64,000 nt of DNA, taken from Subtercola endophyticus (GTDB lineage Bacteria > Actinomycetota > Actinomycetes > Actinomycetales > Microbacteriaceae). The notes under the pieces were generated by a model. That model saw only the letters and a list, made by a program, of their open reading frames with translations, was not told the DNA's origin and searched no databases. Each line of letters begins with the position of its first letter. Positions within the stretch are counted from its first letter, which is position 1. Both the position numbers and the translations under genes were made by a program. Shown one piece after another: positions 43,011 to 51,955 of the stretch. The DNA lies in assembly GCF_021044565.1 (NCBI RefSeq), contig NZ_CP087997.1:3534001-3598000 (forward strand), read 5' to 3'.

Positions 43011-44381
43011 CTATCCGCTCACGGTAGGCAGGTGGCCAGTTGGTGCTCCGGGATTTTGCGTGGGAGTTGCGGTCGGTGTCGTAGTGGGCGGGGTGGTTGG
43101 GACCGGAGTCACTGTGAGCATCATCTGTTGCGTTGCGGCAGGGTCAACCTGATTGCGTGCGACCACGTCAAACGCATAGGTGCCGGGTGCGGCCGTGATC
43201 ATGCCCGTAATCAAGCCCGTTATGGAGTTAATCTGCAGGCCTTGAGGCAGCTGGGTTCCGGTCGCCGGAACGAGGCTGAATGTCGCTGCAGGTGTACCGG
43301 TGGCTTGAACCTGGTGGCTGATGCTGGATCCTTGCATGACTGACGGTAGGGTCGCCGACGATGTGATGGTCGGAGCGGTTGGGGTCGAGAACGAGGTGAC
43401 GGTTCCATCGACGGAGTTGATCACGAACCCGGTATGGATCGTGGGGTCGATCGCAATCCCGGTCGGGCTGTCTCCTGTTCCAAATGTTTGAGGTGGTGTT
43501 GGGCCGCCAAACTGGTTGATGGTGTTGTCGCCGAGGTTGGATGAGTAAACCGTGCCGGTGTTGGGGTCCACGGCAACACCGACGGGATTCTTCCCGGCGT
43601 TCGTGAATGTTACTTTCGCCACCGAGGCCGAGGAGTCGTACTGGGCAACGGTCTTGTCGAGATTGTCGGTGATGTAGGCGATGTGGGTTTTCTCGTTGAT
43701 GGCAACGCGTACCGGGTGGTCGCCGGCGATGTGCTCGGCGATCTCAGGTGTAAGTGAGGTGTTGCCGTCGAATTGGGACACGATCGAGTCTGAGGTGCTG
43801 ACCGCGATGACCTCATGGGTACTGGAGTCCACGGCGATACCGCTCGGGCCGTTGCCCAGAGTAGCAATGTTGGTCAACTTAACGGCCCCGGTTGTCGCAG
43901 TACCGTCGAATTTCACAACCTTAGCGTCGACCTCGCACGCGACGAAGACAAAATGCGTGCTTTGATCGACCGCGATGAACTGCGGAGACTTCCCGACGTG
44001 TAGCACGCGGGGTGCGGCTGACAGGTCGCCTCCGTCGAACACTGAAACGCTGTTGTCGAATGAATTCGCTACGAAAACGGAATGTGTTGAGGTGTCGACA
44101 GCGACGCCAATTGGCTCCGCGCCAACTGCGGTGGTCGTCACTTTGGGTGAGGCTTGGTCACCATCGAAGGAGGAAATGGTACCGTCCGCACGGTTCACGA
44201 CATAAACGGTGTGCGTGCCGGGATCCACCGCTATCGAGGCAGGCGCCGAGCCGACGGTTACTGACGCAGGTGGTGCAGCTTGGGCGGAGTTGTCCGTGAC
44301 AAGGAGGAGCGCCGCCGCTATCGCCGCAGTGGCGCCGATCGCTGCCGCGCGAGAAGTGAGAGAAAGTCGATAATGTGACAT
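43011..44381 (-). CDS. Exported beta-propeller/Ig-like protein without wall anchor
   Basis: The 456-residue protein has a signal peptide (RAAAIGATAAIAAALLLVTDNSAQA) and YncE/NHL-type blades of about 42 residues with the phrase GIAVDSSTHEVIAVSTSD or similar. It then has a He_PIG domain (about residues 345-425) and a Thr/Pro-rich end with TGHLPTVSG. It lacks the LAxTG, helix and Arg tail of the paralogues at 29705 and 31391, so it is probably released or has lost its anchor. The ATG at 44381 is 6 nt behind a -10 box TATAGT. Confidence 0.82.
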   Translation of the reverse strand: MSHYRLSLTSRAAAIGATAAIAAALLLVTDNSAQAAPPASVTVGSAPASIAVDPGTHTVYVVNRADGTISSFDGDQASPKVTTTAVGAEPIGVAVDTSTHSVFVANSFDNSVSVFDGGDLSAAPRVLHVGKSPQFIAVDQSTHFVFVACEVDAKVVKFDGTATTGAVKLTNIATLGNGPSGIAVDSSTHEVIAVSTSDSIVSQFDGNTSLTPEIAEHIAGDHPVRVAINEKTHIAYITDNLDKTVAQYDSSASVAKVTFTNAGKNPVGVAVDPNTGTVYSSNLGDNTINQFGGPTPPQTFGTGDSPTGIAIDPTIHTGFVINSVDGTVTSFSTPTAPTITSSATLPSVMQGSSISHQVQATGTPAATFSLVPATGTQLPQGLQINSITGLITGMITAAPGTYAFDVVARNQVDPAATQQMMLTVTPVPTTPPTTTPTATPTQNPGAPTGHLPTVSG

Positions 44382-44387
44382 TTGTCT

Positions 44388-44393
44388 ACTATA
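44388..44393 (-). promoter_or_regulatory. -10 box TATAGT for a leaderless start
   Basis: On the minus strand TATAGT plus AGACAA precedes the ATG at 44381. This is close to the ideal -10 sequence. Confidence 0.65.
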
Positions 44394-44534
44394 TCTCAAC
44401 AAATGAGGAATACTAGCGGTCTTAACTCGGGGCCTTCGCTCAAATAAAATCGCGACGAGACCACACGCGCGTGGTTGTCCCAAACGATCCTCTACTTCGA
44501 GACGGACGCGTGGCCCGCTGCATCGCCAGCCTTG

Positions 44535-46496
44535 TCAGGGGTGCGGATGCCCGTGGCCGGCGCCGTGGCCGTGGTGCGCGTGCGATCCGCCCGCCTCTGG
44601 CGCATTCAGCGCGGGGTTGAAGTCGAAGAAGCCGACGGGCTTCAGGGTGAAGCCGGCGTAGTCGACGGGCATGATGGGCCAGTCTTCGGTGCGCGGAAAG
44701 TGGGTGAGCCCGAAGGTGTGCCAGAGCACGACGTCTTCTCCGTCGAGCGGGCGGTCGCCGGCCGTGTAGCCGAGCAGGCCCTCGTTTCCGGGGCTCTGGT
44801 TGGGAAATTCGCCGGCCGACCAGCGCTGCGTCTTGTCGTATTGCGTCACCCAGAGGTGGTGCTGGGCGAACGAGGCGCGGTTGGCGATCGTGCTGGAGGG
44901 ATCCGCCAGCAGCGCAGGCATTCCCTGCGGAAAGAGCCCGTACGCCACGTTCTCTCCGACGTAGTTCTGTTTGTCGGGGTTGCTCACGATCCAGTGCCTG
45001 AATTTCAGGTTGTCGGCGTCACGGCAGGCGGTGAGTTCGCTGGTCAGGCGCGTGCGCTGCGGGCGGAAAGCGTTGCCGTGCTCGTTGCCGGGCCCACGTG
45101 GCACGCGCACGGCATCCACTTCGTCGACGACGTTGCGGTCACCGTCGACGGCGAAGTCGAGGCGTGCAGAGAAGAGGTGCTGGTGGTACGAGGCGCCGAG
45201 GCCGGGTGCCATGTGAGTGGTGTAGCCGCCGGGCCGGTAGGCCGACGTGAACACGACGCCGGTCGCCTTGGCCTCGAGCTGAATCGTGCCGTCGAGGGAG
45301 AGGTACCAGTAGAACCCGTAGTCGTAGTTGCCGATGGTCACGAAGAACGAAATGACAAGGCGGCGCTGCCGGCGCGTCTCGTTCATTCCGTTGAACAGGT
45401 CGGTGTGCTTCCACAGCACTCCGAAGTCTTCTTCGTGAATGCAGATCGCGTTGGTGATGAGCCGCGGGTTTCCGGTCTCGTCGGCGACAGTTACATCGAC
45501 GTAGGTGATGTCGCCCAGGCAGTCGCAGCCGAGTTCGAGCGAGTTGGTGTACCGGCCGAAGATGTATTCGCCCTGGTCGAAGTAGTTGATCCAGAACCGG
45601 GCGGGGGCGGGGTCGCCGTAGGGCACGACCATCTCGGGAATGGATGCTCGGTGCAACACAGGGCGAAGAGCCTCCCCCTCGCGAAACCCCACTTGGTGCA
45701 GAATCATGCCCTCGCGCACGTCGAAGCCGAAACGCAGCTCCCAATCGGCCCACTGGATCTTGTTGCCCTCGATGGTGAAGCTCGGCCCCTCGGGCTGGCT
45801 GATTTCGATCGGCTTGAGGTCGGTGCGTGCAGGCTTGCCGAAGGGCGGCGCGTTCCATTCGCCGCGCTGCTCGGGTACCGGCAGCACCTCGGAATCCACG
45901 ACCTCGAACACCTCGCCCGTGGTCATGTCGACGTGCGCGACGACCCCGTCGATCGGGTGGGCCCAGGGCAGGTCGTGCTCGTCGAGCTGCAGAAAGCCGA
46001 GCACCCGGCACAGGCGCCGGCCCTCTTCGTTCGGCCGGCCGAAGTTGCCCGCCGAAAGAGGAACAGCCCTAACCCTTTCAGGGTCGATGCCCCGCCTGCC
46101 GAGCGCCGCGCGCCACTCGTCGCTGGCGAGCAGCCACCCCTCGACCTCGGCGAACTCCTCGTCGAGAATGCCGGGCTGGCCTTCGGTGACGGGGTTGATC
46201 GTGCGCTGAGAGACGAGCGTAGACGTCGTGACGTCGACCTCGATGACAGTGCCGATTCCGGTGGCGCGTTCGAGCAGCACGGCCGCGATCATCCGCCCGA
46301 CGACTGCACCGGGTGTACCCGCCTCGAACGCGCGAAGCTCAGCCTTCGACGGCTCGACCAGCCCGACGTAGGCGAACCGGGTACTGGGCATCAGCAAGCC
46401 GGCTTCGGCTGCCGTGACGCGCAGAACGTCGATGTCGCTCGCTTCGAGCAGGGCGAGCGGATGCCCGGCGTGAACCTCGCTCGTCGGCTCGCTCAC
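44535..46496 (-). CDS. Copper amine oxidase (primary-amine oxidase)
   Basis: The 653-residue enzyme oxidises primary amines to aldehydes, releasing ammonia and hydrogen peroxide. Tyr391 in the motif NYDY is the precursor of the topaquinone cofactor. HQHLFSARLD near residue 440 holds two of the copper ligands. N2/N3-type domains cover the first 200 residues. The C-terminus is His-rich (SHAHHGHGAGHGHPHP), perhaps a metal-loading tail. No signal peptide is present, so it is cytosolic. The GTG overlaps the GntR stop (GTGA), so it is coupled to the regulator and the upstream PLP enzyme. Confidence 0.93.
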   Translation of the reverse strand: MSEPTSEVHAGHPLALLEASDIDVLRVTAAEAGLLMPSTRFAYVGLVEPSKAELRAFEAGTPGAVVGRMIAAVLLERATGIGTVIEVDVTTSTLVSQRTINPVTEGQPGILDEEFAEVEGWLLASDEWRAALGRRGIDPERVRAVPLSAGNFGRPNEEGRRLCRVLGFLQLDEHDLPWAHPIDGVVAHVDMTTGEVFEVVDSEVLPVPEQRGEWNAPPFGKPARTDLKPIEISQPEGPSFTIEGNKIQWADWELRFGFDVREGMILHQVGFREGEALRPVLHRASIPEMVVPYGDPAPARFWINYFDQGEYIFGRYTNSLELGCDCLGDITYVDVTVADETGNPRLITNAICIHEEDFGVLWKHTDLFNGMNETRRQRRLVISFFVTIGNYDYGFYWYLSLDGTIQLEAKATGVVFTSAYRPGGYTTHMAPGLGASYHQHLFSARLDFAVDGDRNVVDEVDAVRVPRGPGNEHGNAFRPQRTRLTSELTACRDADNLKFRHWIVSNPDKQNYVGENVAYGLFPQGMPALLADPSSTIANRASFAQHHLWVTQYDKTQRWSAGEFPNQSPGNEGLLGYTAGDRPLDGEDVVLWHTFGLTHFPRTEDWPIMPVDYAGFTLKPVGFFDFNPALNAPEAGGSHAHHGHGAGHGHPHP

Positions 46497-47275
46497 GAGC
46501 GGGTTGCCCGCTTCCAGCGGGCGCCCAGCCGCTGCATCTGAATGCGCGTGCGGTCTGATCGGAAGAGGTCGTGCGCGAACTCCATGACGGCACCGTTCGT
46601 GGCTGTCGTCGTGCGCCAGATCTGAAAGACGGGGGTGCCGATTTCGATGTCGAGCACCGATGCCGCATACGAAGCCGCGGCCGCCAGATCGATGGTCTCG
46701 TGCGCCTCTGCAGTCTCGAGCCCGTAGTCGTCGCGCAGCACGTCGTAGAGCGATTCGGTCAGATCGTGCTGCAGCAGCCCGGGAACGAGGTCGGCCGGAA
46801 TCACGGCCGTGTCGAGTGACCACGGAATGTCGTTCGCGTCGCGTCGGCGCACGAGACGAATCACGTTACTGCTCTCGGAGAGCCGCAGCGCCCGCTGCTC
46901 GTCGGGTGCGGCCAGCCCGACCATCGCGCGCAAGACGGTGGTCGTGCACCGGAATCCCTGCTGGCGCAGCATTCCGGGCACCCCGACGATGGTGTTCAGA
47001 TTGCGCTCGATACGCCCGTCGGAGACGAAGATGCCGCCCTGGCTGCCCATCGCGCGGCGAATCTCGTCGTCGGCCTCCATCACCTCGAGGGCGGCTCGCA
47101 GGGCGGAGCGCGGTTCGTTCAGGCGCTCGGCGAGTTCTCGCTCGCTGCCCAGCCTTTCGCCCGGATGCAGTTCGAGTCGACGGATTTCTCTGCGAATCCG
47201 TGTGACTATTTCGCCGGTTCGCGTTTCCATGTTCGCAACATCATACGTTGGGCCCATCTGAGCGACACTTGTCAT
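46493..47275 (-). CDS. GntR-family regulator with UTRA effector domain
   Basis: The 260-residue protein has a winged helix-turn-helix (RIRREIRRLELHPGERLGSERELAERLNEPRSALRAALEVM, about residues 25-65) and a UTRA domain from residue 95 (VLRAMVGLAAPDEQRALRLSES...VIRLVRRRDAN). It overlaps the upstream gene (ATGA) and the downstream gene (GTGA). It probably senses an amine or a phosphorylated intermediate and controls the divergent region at 48619-48895 with its own operon; that link is inferred from position. Confidence 0.92.
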   Translation of the reverse strand: MTSVAQMGPTYDVANMETRTGEIVTRIRREIRRLELHPGERLGSERELAERLNEPRSALRAALEVMEADDEIRRAMGSQGGIFVSDGRIERNLNTIVGVPGMLRQQGFRCTTTVLRAMVGLAAPDEQRALRLSESSNVIRLVRRRDANDIPWSLDTAVIPADLVPGLLQHDLTESLYDVLRDDYGLETAEAHETIDLAAAASYAASVLDIEIGTPVFQIWRTTTATNGAVMEFAHDLFRSDRTRIQMQRLGARWKRATRS

Positions 47276-48618
47276 GAACCGACCTCGGTGAGTACCTCGT
47301 CGAGCGCGGTCACGAACCACTCGATGTCGGGCTGCTGGAAGGCCAGCGTCGGCCGAATCTTCAACACATTGCCGTACGGCCCGGCCACCGACGTGAGCAC
47401 TCCACGAAAACGGAGCCCCTCGATGACGTCGAGCGCGAGTGGGCCTGCGGGCGACTTCGACTCACGGTCGAGCACCAGCTCGATGCCGGTGTACTGACCG
47501 GCGCCGCGCACGTCGCCGATCGCCTCGTGGGTCTCGGCCAGCGTGGCGAGCGCTGCCCGCAATTCGCCGCCGACCAGACGAGCGCGCTCTTGCAAGCCTT
47601 CTTCTCTGATGATGTCGAGCACGGCTTGCGCGGCCGCAATCGAGACGGGCGTGCCGCCGAACGTGTTGAAGTAGGGAATCTTCGTGCTGAATGCCTCGAG
47701 CACATCGGGTCGGGCCGCCATGCCCGAGATGGGCATGCCGTTGCCCATCGGCTTGCCCATGGTCACGATGTCGGGCACGACGCCGTGACGCTCGAAGCCC
47801 CAGAAGGCGTCTCCGGTGCGGGCGAATCCGGGTTGCACTTCGTCGGCGATGAAGACGCCGCCATTCAGGTGCACGACGTCGATGGCCTGCTTCAGCATTC
47901 CCGGCTCGCCGGCGAAGACCCCGTCTGACGAGAAGATGGAGTCGGCGAGCAGCCCGGCGAAAACGATTCCATCGGCGCGCATCGCGTCGATGGTCTGCTG
48001 CAGTGACTCGGCGAATCGCGCCCCCACTTCTGCTTCGCTGTACGGGGGGCGGTACGCGTCGGGCGGGGCGACGGTTCGTGCGTGCGGGTCGAGGGCTTGA
48101 GCGTTGCCCAGGGCGGGGGAGTGCGCACTCGTCAGCTCGGTATTGCCGTGGTACGACTCTCTCGACAGAATGATGCCGGTGCCGCCCGTGTAGGCGCGCG
48201 CCACTCTGATCGCCAGATCGTTGGCTTCCGATCCGGTGCACATGAACATGATCTGACTGATCTCGTCGGGCATCGTGGTCAGCAGGTCGTCGGCGTAATC
48301 GACCAGGCCGGCGCTCAAATAGCGCGTATGAGTATTGAGCGTCGCGGCCTGCTCGCTGATCGCGGCGACGACGCGGGGGTGGCTGTGGCCCACACTCGGA
48401 ACGTTGTTGTACATATCGAGGTACTTGTTGCCGTCGGCGTCCCAGAGGTAGGCGCCCGACCCGCGCACCAGATGCACGGGGTTGCGGTAGAACAATCGGT
48501 ACGAAGCGCCGAGGGTTGCCTCGCGTCTGTCGGTCATTTCGCGAGTCGTTTCAGACAGAGCAGCCGAGTGCTCCGAGCGAAAGCTGTTCATGTCCATGAT
48601 TGACGACCGGGTCACCAT
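47272..48618 (-). CDS. Class III PLP enzyme, ethanolamine-phosphate phospho-lyase-like
   Basis: The 448-residue enzyme has the fold of class III aminotransferases with PLP lysine Lys289 in TMGKPMGNG. The phrases RNPVHLVRGSGAYLWDADGNKYLDMYNNVPSVGHSHP, NTHTRYL, GSEANDLAIRVAR and YFNTFGGTPVSIAAAQAVLDII, and the end GNVLKIRPTLAF, agree closely with the phospho-lyase branch (AGXT2L1/ETNPPL type), which splits amino-alcohol O-phosphates into aldehyde, ammonia and phosphate. A plain transaminase cannot be excluded. ACGGAG supports the ATG at 48618; the frame is open upstream. Several APH-fold kinases lie across the divergent promoter. Confidence 0.88.
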   Translation of the reverse strand: MVTRSSIMDMNSFRSEHSAALSETTREMTDRREATLGASYRLFYRNPVHLVRGSGAYLWDADGNKYLDMYNNVPSVGHSHPRVVAAISEQAATLNTHTRYLSAGLVDYADDLLTTMPDEISQIMFMCTGSEANDLAIRVARAYTGGTGIILSRESYHGNTELTSAHSPALGNAQALDPHARTVAPPDAYRPPYSEAEVGARFAESLQQTIDAMRADGIVFAGLLADSIFSSDGVFAGEPGMLKQAIDVVHLNGGVFIADEVQPGFARTGDAFWGFERHGVVPDIVTMGKPMGNGMPISGMAARPDVLEAFSTKIPYFNTFGGTPVSIAAAQAVLDIIREEGLQERARLVGGELRAALATLAETHEAIGDVRGAGQYTGIELVLDRESKSPAGPLALDVIEGLRFRGVLTSVAGPYGNVLKIRPTLAFQQPDIEWFVTALDEVLTEVGS

Positions 48619-48673
48619 TGGCGGCTCCGTTTCTCTCTGACCGGCACGATTCTTGAGGTCGTGCGGCAAACAA

Positions 48674-48696
48674 ATGAGGGTCTGGATGACCCTCAT
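48674..48696. promoter_or_regulatory. Perfect 9-n5-9 inverted repeat, probable operator
   Basis: ATGAGGGTC (48674-48682) and GACCCTCAT (48688-48696) are exact reverse complements around TGGAT, 56 nt upstream of the PLP-enzyme start. It is a good candidate site for the GntR-type protein of the operon. Confidence 0.6.
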
Positions 48697-48732
48697 GACT
48701 ATCGTCGTTGGTCTGCCTCGCTCGGGTGCTGC

Positions 48733-48830
48733 CGCATGTTTCATGCGTGTTACAGGGCCGCGTCGGGGAGTGAATGGTTTATTTCGCATGTAAACCACGG
48801 GTAAAAACACCCGTTCGGGCGGTATCGCCC
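48733..48830. promoter_or_regulatory. Cluster of short palindromes in the divergent promoter
   Basis: Four more dyads follow: CGCATG-TTT-CATGCG (48733-48747), GGTTTA-n9-TAAACC (48776-48796), ACGGGT-n6-ACCCGT (48797-48814) and GGGCG-n4-CGCCC (48817-48830). Together with 48674-48696 they fill the gap between the two operons, which suggests several regulator sites or structured RNA leaders. Confidence 0.5.
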
Positions 48831-48895
48831 TTCGACCCGCAACCTACAGTCGGTTACACCCCACAACCTCACCCCCTCGAAGGAGGCGATCCACT

Positions 48896-49882
48896 ATGTC
48901 TGCATCCGTTGAACTCACACCAGAAATCGCCGCCGAGCGCCTCGAAGAGGCAATGGCTCGCTTCGTTGGAACGGTTGACTGGCACGCCGAGACCCTCGCC
49001 GCCGGCTTGACCAACCGCAGCTGGATCGTGCGTATAGAAGGAGCAGACCCGGTCGTCGCGCAGTCGCTGATGGATGCAGACGGCGCACGAAGCATCGGAA
49101 TCGACCGTGAGCGTCAGTACGCCGCCGCCGATCTGGCCGCGTCGCTCGGCATCGCACCACGGATGCTCGTGCGATACCTCGACCTCGGAGTCGTCATCTC
49201 GGAATTCGTCGTCGGCACCACGTTCTTCGACGCGACAGAGCTTCGCCCTCGCGCCATCGTCGACATCGCTCGCTCGTTGCGCACACTGCACGCCGTAGAG
49301 CCCGACCCGAGGTTCGAGAACGACATCACGGTGCCGATGTCGGGAACGCGGCTCATTCGCGAACGCGCCCGATCGGCCAACCCGCAGATGTTCGCCGAAT
49401 TCTCGTGGGCCATCGACCCGATCGAGACCGTCGAAGAGCTCTACCGCGGCCGCGACCTCTGCCTGCTGCACAACGATCTCACGGACGGCAACATTCTGGT
49501 CGGCCCGGTCACCCGCCTGGTCGACTGGGAGTACTGCGGGCTCGGTGACCCTTACTCCGATCTCGGCGACTTCGCCGGCAAGTGCGAGCTCAGCGTCGAC
49601 GAAGAGCTCGTGCTCATCGAGCACTACCAGGGTGAATACGACTGGCAGGTGCACGCCTGGCTGAGGCTGTACCGCTATATCAACGTGGTGCGCGAAGCCC
49701 TGTGGGGCATCCGTATGACCGAGATCGGCAAGTCGGAATCGGATTACGACGCCTACGCCCGCTTTCGCTTCGCGCAAGTAGGCGACTACATCGGCGGCGC
49801 CGAGTTCAGCTGGGCCGTCGAGTCGCTGCGTGCGGGTCTCGACCTGGCCGCCGAATCACCCTCTTCTCCCCGTCAGAAATAG
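48896..49882 (+). CDS. APH-fold small-molecule kinase (choline/ethanolamine kinase-like)
   Basis: The 328-residue protein has the phosphotransferase motif LLHNDLTDGNIL with the catalytic Asp near residue 194, and LVDWEYCGLGDPYSDLGDF as the metal-binding motif. The order and the GDPYSDLG phrase are typical of choline/ethanolamine-type kinases. AAGGAGG lies 9 nt before the ATG. It opens the plus-strand operon opposite the phospho-lyase-like gene, so phosphorylation of an amino alcohol hydroxyl is the likely task. Confidence 0.88.
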   Translation: MSASVELTPEIAAERLEEAMARFVGTVDWHAETLAAGLTNRSWIVRIEGADPVVAQSLMDADGARSIGIDRERQYAAADLAASLGIAPRMLVRYLDLGVVISEFVVGTTFFDATELRPRAIVDIARSLRTLHAVEPDPRFENDITVPMSGTRLIRERARSANPQMFAEFSWAIDPIETVEELYRGRDLCLLHNDLTDGNILVGPVTRLVDWEYCGLGDPYSDLGDFAGKCELSVDEELVLIEHYQGEYDWQVHAWLRLYRYINVVREALWGIRMTEIGKSESDYDAYARFRFAQVGDYIGGAEFSWAVESLRAGLDLAAESPSSPRQK

Positions 49883-49892
49883 GAGCGACACC

Positions 49893-51938
49893 ATGGCACA
49901 GCGTTTGGGAATCGACGTCGGAGGCACGTTCACCGATGTCGTTGTGGTCAAAGACGATGGCACCGTTGCGGTCGAGAAGGTTCCGTCTACGCCGGGCGAC
50001 CCATCGCAGGGCATCTTCGACGGCGTTCGTAAGATCGAGGCCAGCCGGGGCATTGTTCCAGCAGACATCACCATCTTCGCCCAGGGCTCGACCGTTGCGA
50101 CCAACGCGCTGCTCGAGTTCAAACTTCCGAAAACCGCACTGATCGTGACCGCCGGCTTCGCCGACGTGCTCGAGATCGGCGACCAGGTGCGCATCGACGC
50201 CTTCGACTTGCGTGTCGACCGGCCGGCTTCGTACGTCACGCGTGACATGGTGTTCGAGATCGAAGAGCGTGTCGACCGCCTCGGCAACGTCATCACCGAG
50301 ATGACCGATGAAGCGGTCGATGCTGCTATCGATGCCGTCGTCGCTTCGGGGGCCGAAGCGCTGGCCGTGTGTTTTCTCTTCAGCTTTCGAAACCCCGAGC
50401 ACGAGCAGCGCGTCGCCGAGCGGATGCGCGAGCGTGCGCCCGGCGTCGAAGTGGCCATTTCGAGCTCCGTCGCACCTGAGCTCGGCGAGTACGGCAGAGC
50501 GAACACCACCGCCGTCAGCGCGACCCTGCAGCCGCTCATCGCCCGCTACATGAACCGCATCGTGCAGGGGTGTGCCGAGGTCGGACTCACCAGCCCTACC
50601 TACGTCATGCAGTCCAACGGCGGCGTCATGTCGATCGGCGAGGCGGCCGAGAACGCACACCGCATGGTGCTCTCCGGCCCCGCGGGCGGCGTGCTGGCGG
50701 CGACGAAGGTGGCCGGCACCTCGGGCCAGCGCAACTTGATCACGTTCGACATGGGCGGCACGTCGACCGACATCGCGCTCATCGCCGATGCGAAGGCCAC
50801 TCTGGTGCGCCAGACCGAGTTCGATCACAAGCCGCTGCTGGTGCCGCAGTTCGACATTCACACCATCGGGTCTGGCGGCGGTTCGCTGGCCCGGGTCGAC
50901 GAGTCGGGCCTGTTGCGCGTCGGTCCCGAGAGCGCAGGCGCCCAGCCGGGCCCCGCGTCATACGGACGCGGAGGCACGAGGCCGACGACGACCGACGCTC
51001 AGGTCGTGCTGGGCCGTGTCGATCCCGACCGCTTTCTGGGCGGCGAGATGAAGCTCGATCTCGAAGCAGCGCGCACGGCAGTGCAAGTGCACATCGCCGA
51101 CCTTCTCGATGTCAGCGTCGAAGAGGCCGCCCTGGGTATCTTGCAGGTCGCCGACACCGTCATGGCGAAGGGCGTACGCGTCGTGAGCGTCAACCGCGGC
51201 TTCGACCCGCGCGACTTTCACGTTCTGCCGTTCGGCGGGGCAGGCCCCATGCACGCAGCGAGCGTCGCGCAGGCGGTCGGCGCGGTCGGCGTGCTCGTTC
51301 CGCAGAACCCGGGCATCTTCTCGGCTCTCGGTATGGCCGGTGCCGACCTCAAATACGACTACACCCAGGTCATCGACGAAGCCGTACTGAACCTCGACAT
51401 CGAGTCGTTGCAGAGCGTCATCGAATCGCTCATCGAGAAGTCGGAGACGCGGCTGCTTCCGGCCGGCGCCGAGCAGATCGTGCACGTTCGCCAGGCACGC
51501 ATGCGATACGCCTGGCAAGACAACGACCTGGTCGTGCCGTTCATCGGCGACACCCTTACCGAGACCGTTGTGGCCGACGCCGTCGATGAGTTCCACCGCC
51601 GGCACCAGTTCGAGTTCGGCCACAGCGACCCCGAGGGCCTCGTCGAGATCGCGGCCGTCGGCATCGAGTCGACCGGTCTGCTTCTCGAGGTCAACCTCGG
51701 CGGGGGCGACGGGTCGGGTGTCTACACCGCAGAGACCGATGTCGTGAGACCGGTCTACTTCGAAGAGACCAAGTGGGTCGATACGCCCATCTTCGAGCGG
51801 GCATCCCTTCTGCCCGGAGCATTCATCGAAGGCCCGGCCATTATCGAGGAGCGCGAGGCCACGACCGTCGTGCCGCCCTTCTCCACCGCCGAGGTCGATC
51901 GCCACCTCAACATCGCCATCACGTTCGTTCAGCACTAG
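49893..51938 (+). CDS. HyuA-type ATP-dependent hydantoinase/oxoprolinase subunit
   Basis: The 681-residue subunit has the ASKHA ATPase features of the family: LGIDVGGTFTDVVVV at the start, the second phosphate motif ITFDMGGTSTDIALI near residue 285, and GGGSLARVDESGLLRVGPESAGAQPGPASYG. Together with HyuB it opens cyclic amides (hydantoins, 5-oxoproline, lactams) at the cost of ATP. AGGAG lies 7 nt before the ATG at 49893. The gap to the preceding gene is 10 nt, so it is in the same operon. Confidence 0.93.
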   Translation: MAQRLGIDVGGTFTDVVVVKDDGTVAVEKVPSTPGDPSQGIFDGVRKIEASRGIVPADITIFAQGSTVATNALLEFKLPKTALIVTAGFADVLEIGDQVRIDAFDLRVDRPASYVTRDMVFEIEERVDRLGNVITEMTDEAVDAAIDAVVASGAEALAVCFLFSFRNPEHEQRVAERMRERAPGVEVAISSSVAPELGEYGRANTTAVSATLQPLIARYMNRIVQGCAEVGLTSPTYVMQSNGGVMSIGEAAENAHRMVLSGPAGGVLAATKVAGTSGQRNLITFDMGGTSTDIALIADAKATLVRQTEFDHKPLLVPQFDIHTIGSGGGSLARVDESGLLRVGPESAGAQPGPASYGRGGTRPTTTDAQVVLGRVDPDRFLGGEMKLDLEAARTAVQVHIADLLDVSVEEAALGILQVADTVMAKGVRVVSVNRGFDPRDFHVLPFGGAGPMHAASVAQAVGAVGVLVPQNPGIFSALGMAGADLKYDYTQVIDEAVLNLDIESLQSVIESLIEKSETRLLPAGAEQIVHVRQARMRYAWQDNDLVVPFIGDTLTETVVADAVDEFHRRHQFEFGHSDPEGLVEIAAVGIESTGLLLEVNLGGGDGSGVYTAETDVVRPVYFEETKWVDTPIFERASLLPGAFIEGPAIIEEREATTVVPPFSTAEVDRHLNIAITFVQH

Positions 51939-51955
51939 GCCGAAGGAGAGAAATC

